56,302 nucleotides of DNA from Puniceicoccaceae bacterium (GTDB lineage: Bacteria > Verrucomicrobiota > Verrucomicrobiia > Opitutales > Coraliomargaritaceae), in NCBI GenBank assembly GCA_002729725.1, contig PBYS01000009.1, positions 1 to 56,302 of the forward strand, in the 5' to 3' direction. The notes under the pieces are model-generated. The model was not told where the DNA came from and did not search any database. It saw nothing but the letters and a program-made list of their open reading frames with translations. Below are positions 55,451 to 56,302 of this stretch, piece after piece. Within the stretch, counting starts at the first letter, position 1; each line of letters starts with the position of its first letter. Made by a program: the position numbers and the translations under genes.

Positions 55451-55828
55451 ATGTATCGCTACAGACACAGACCAGCATACGGATCGGACAAACTTCTAAT
55501 CGAGTTGCTCCCGAAGAATGCAGACAAAGCATTCATGGATGCCCTCCTTCGTCATCTAAAGGAAATCGAATTGAAAATTGAATCTGTCCAAGACCTCTGG
55601 ATGAATGACGAAGTCATGCTGAAATGCGAAAGCAAAGAGGGAAAATTCCTAATCAGCAAAGACGTCTGGGATCTCGTCTTCATCATGGATGCGGAGAGTC
55701 CAAATGTGATAAACGAAATAGACAAAATTTTGAATGGAAGTGATCTCTTTCAGAAGGAGCATGTTGATTTTAGCGACTACAAGCTCCAGAAGGAAGGGTC
55801 TATCCAGTCAGAGCTGGACAACGCCTAA
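55451..55828 (+). CDS. Cassette-like ORF 1, hypothetical protein
   Basis: A 125-residue soluble protein (MYRYRHRPAYGSDKLL ... SIQSELDNA), acidic in its C-terminal half, with no recognised domain. Middle segments include LLRHLKEIELKIESVQDLW and FLISKDVWDLVFIMDAES. The coding sequence is AT-richer than the chromosomal genes to the left. It starts seven bases after the end of candidate site A, and its stop lies within candidate site B, as in integron gene cassettes. The sequence before the ATG (GACGAAAGAA) is nearly the same as before ORF 2. Probably a gene cassette; function unknown. Confidence 0.65.
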   Translation: MYRYRHRPAYGSDKLLIELLPKNADKAFMDALLRHLKEIELKIESVQDLWMNDEVMLKCESKEGKFLISKDVWDLVFIMDAESPNVINEIDKILNGSDLFQKEHVDFSDYKLQKEGSIQSELDNA

Positions 55829-55854
55829 CGGCGCGCCAGTCTTCTACGTTCGTC
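55823..55854 (+). other. Candidate integron recombination site B (degenerate attC-like)
   Basis: GCCTAAC (55823-55829) fits the RYYYAAC box and contains the stop codon of ORF 1. GTTCGTC (55848-55854) is a poor GTTRRRY match. The inner sequence GGCGCGCC is self-complementary. It is similar to sites A and C in the shared CTAACG-(N)-GC-(N)-CCA pattern. Confidence 0.35.
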
Positions 55855-55861
55855 GAAAGAA

Positions 55862-56203
<342 letters not shown>

Positions 56204-56217
56204 GATCTGAAAATAAA

Positions 56218-56302
56218 ATGATTACAGACGGAATCAACTTTCTCAATGAGTTAGAAAAGCTCAAAGCTGTTGGTCGGCGGAGTTATCCAATTGGCTTGAA
56301 TC
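56218..56302 (+). CDS. Cassette-like ORF 3, partial (continues beyond window)
   Basis: An ATG at 56218 opens a frame of 28 codons to the window end (MITDGINFLNELEKLKAVGR ...). It begins 14 bases after candidate site C, following GAAAATAAA, in the same arrangement as ORFs 1 and 2. Only the start is visible, so the product cannot be named. Confidence 0.45.
   Translation, partial: MITDGINFLNELEKLKAVGRRSYPIGLN

Overview
The window looks like a chromosomal segment of a marine-type Verrucomicrobiota bacterium, probably class Opitutae (Puniceicoccales/Opitutales-like). The clues are a very large Verru_Chthon-type prepilin protein, a PEP-CTERM protein, a DksA/TraR-type protein that has lost most zinc-finger cysteines, menaquinone synthesis by MenD, several secreted right-handed beta-helix proteins, and few clear Shine-Dalgarno sequences. 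The taxonomy is inferred from gene content only.

Layout. 1-6941: the end of a DksA/TraR-like gene, an OmpR-type two-component pair whose kinase carries two EF-hands, menD, and a hybrid sensor kinase. 7339-8346: a zinc-free NADP-dependent reductase. 8438-31712: a carbohydrate-related accessory island. It holds a broken LacI-type regulator, a GH3 enzyme lacking an internal segment, a GH36 alpha-galactosidase, a Verru_Chthon/GspK-like prepilin protein with a small secreted partner, a yqhD/yqhC-like pair, three related secreted beta-helix proteins (one frameshifted), a regulator joining a GntR DNA-binding domain to an ABC-type sugar-binding domain, and a PEP-CTERM protein. 31889-37803: ordinary chromosomal genes (metallophosphoesterase, sufS, trpS, a PhoD-like phosphatase). 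37800-44015: a glycerol locus, glpR < > glpF-glpK-oprB-like porin-glpD. 44034-46584: a two-gene module of a GNAT/C39-like protease fusion and a RimK-like ATP-grasp ligase. 46765-53301: flavoprotein, lytic transglycosylase, RluA-type pseudouridine synthase, TonB-like protein, maf, nadE. 53446-53719: a long inverted repeat and 32-bp tandem repeats. 53759-56302: an integron integrase followed by small AT-rich ORFs that look like gene cassettes.

The most notable system is in the carbohydrate island. The 13-bp motif GTGACNNNGTCAA occurs five times: between the divergent GH3 and GH36 genes, upstream of each of the three beta-helix genes, and just upstream of the GntR/solute-binding fusion gene. I infer a local regulon in which a one-component regulator senses a sugar in the cytoplasm through a captured ABC-type binding domain and controls secreted beta-helix proteins, two cytoplasmic glycosidases and itself. 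Signs of decay in the same island are the interrupted LacI-type gene, the GH3 deletion and a one-base frameshift in the middle beta-helix gene.

The other items worth attention are the EF-hand sensor kinase, the ATP-grasp/GNAT-protease pair, and the edge of an integron whose integrase has an extra N-terminal domain and whose cassette boundaries are unusual.
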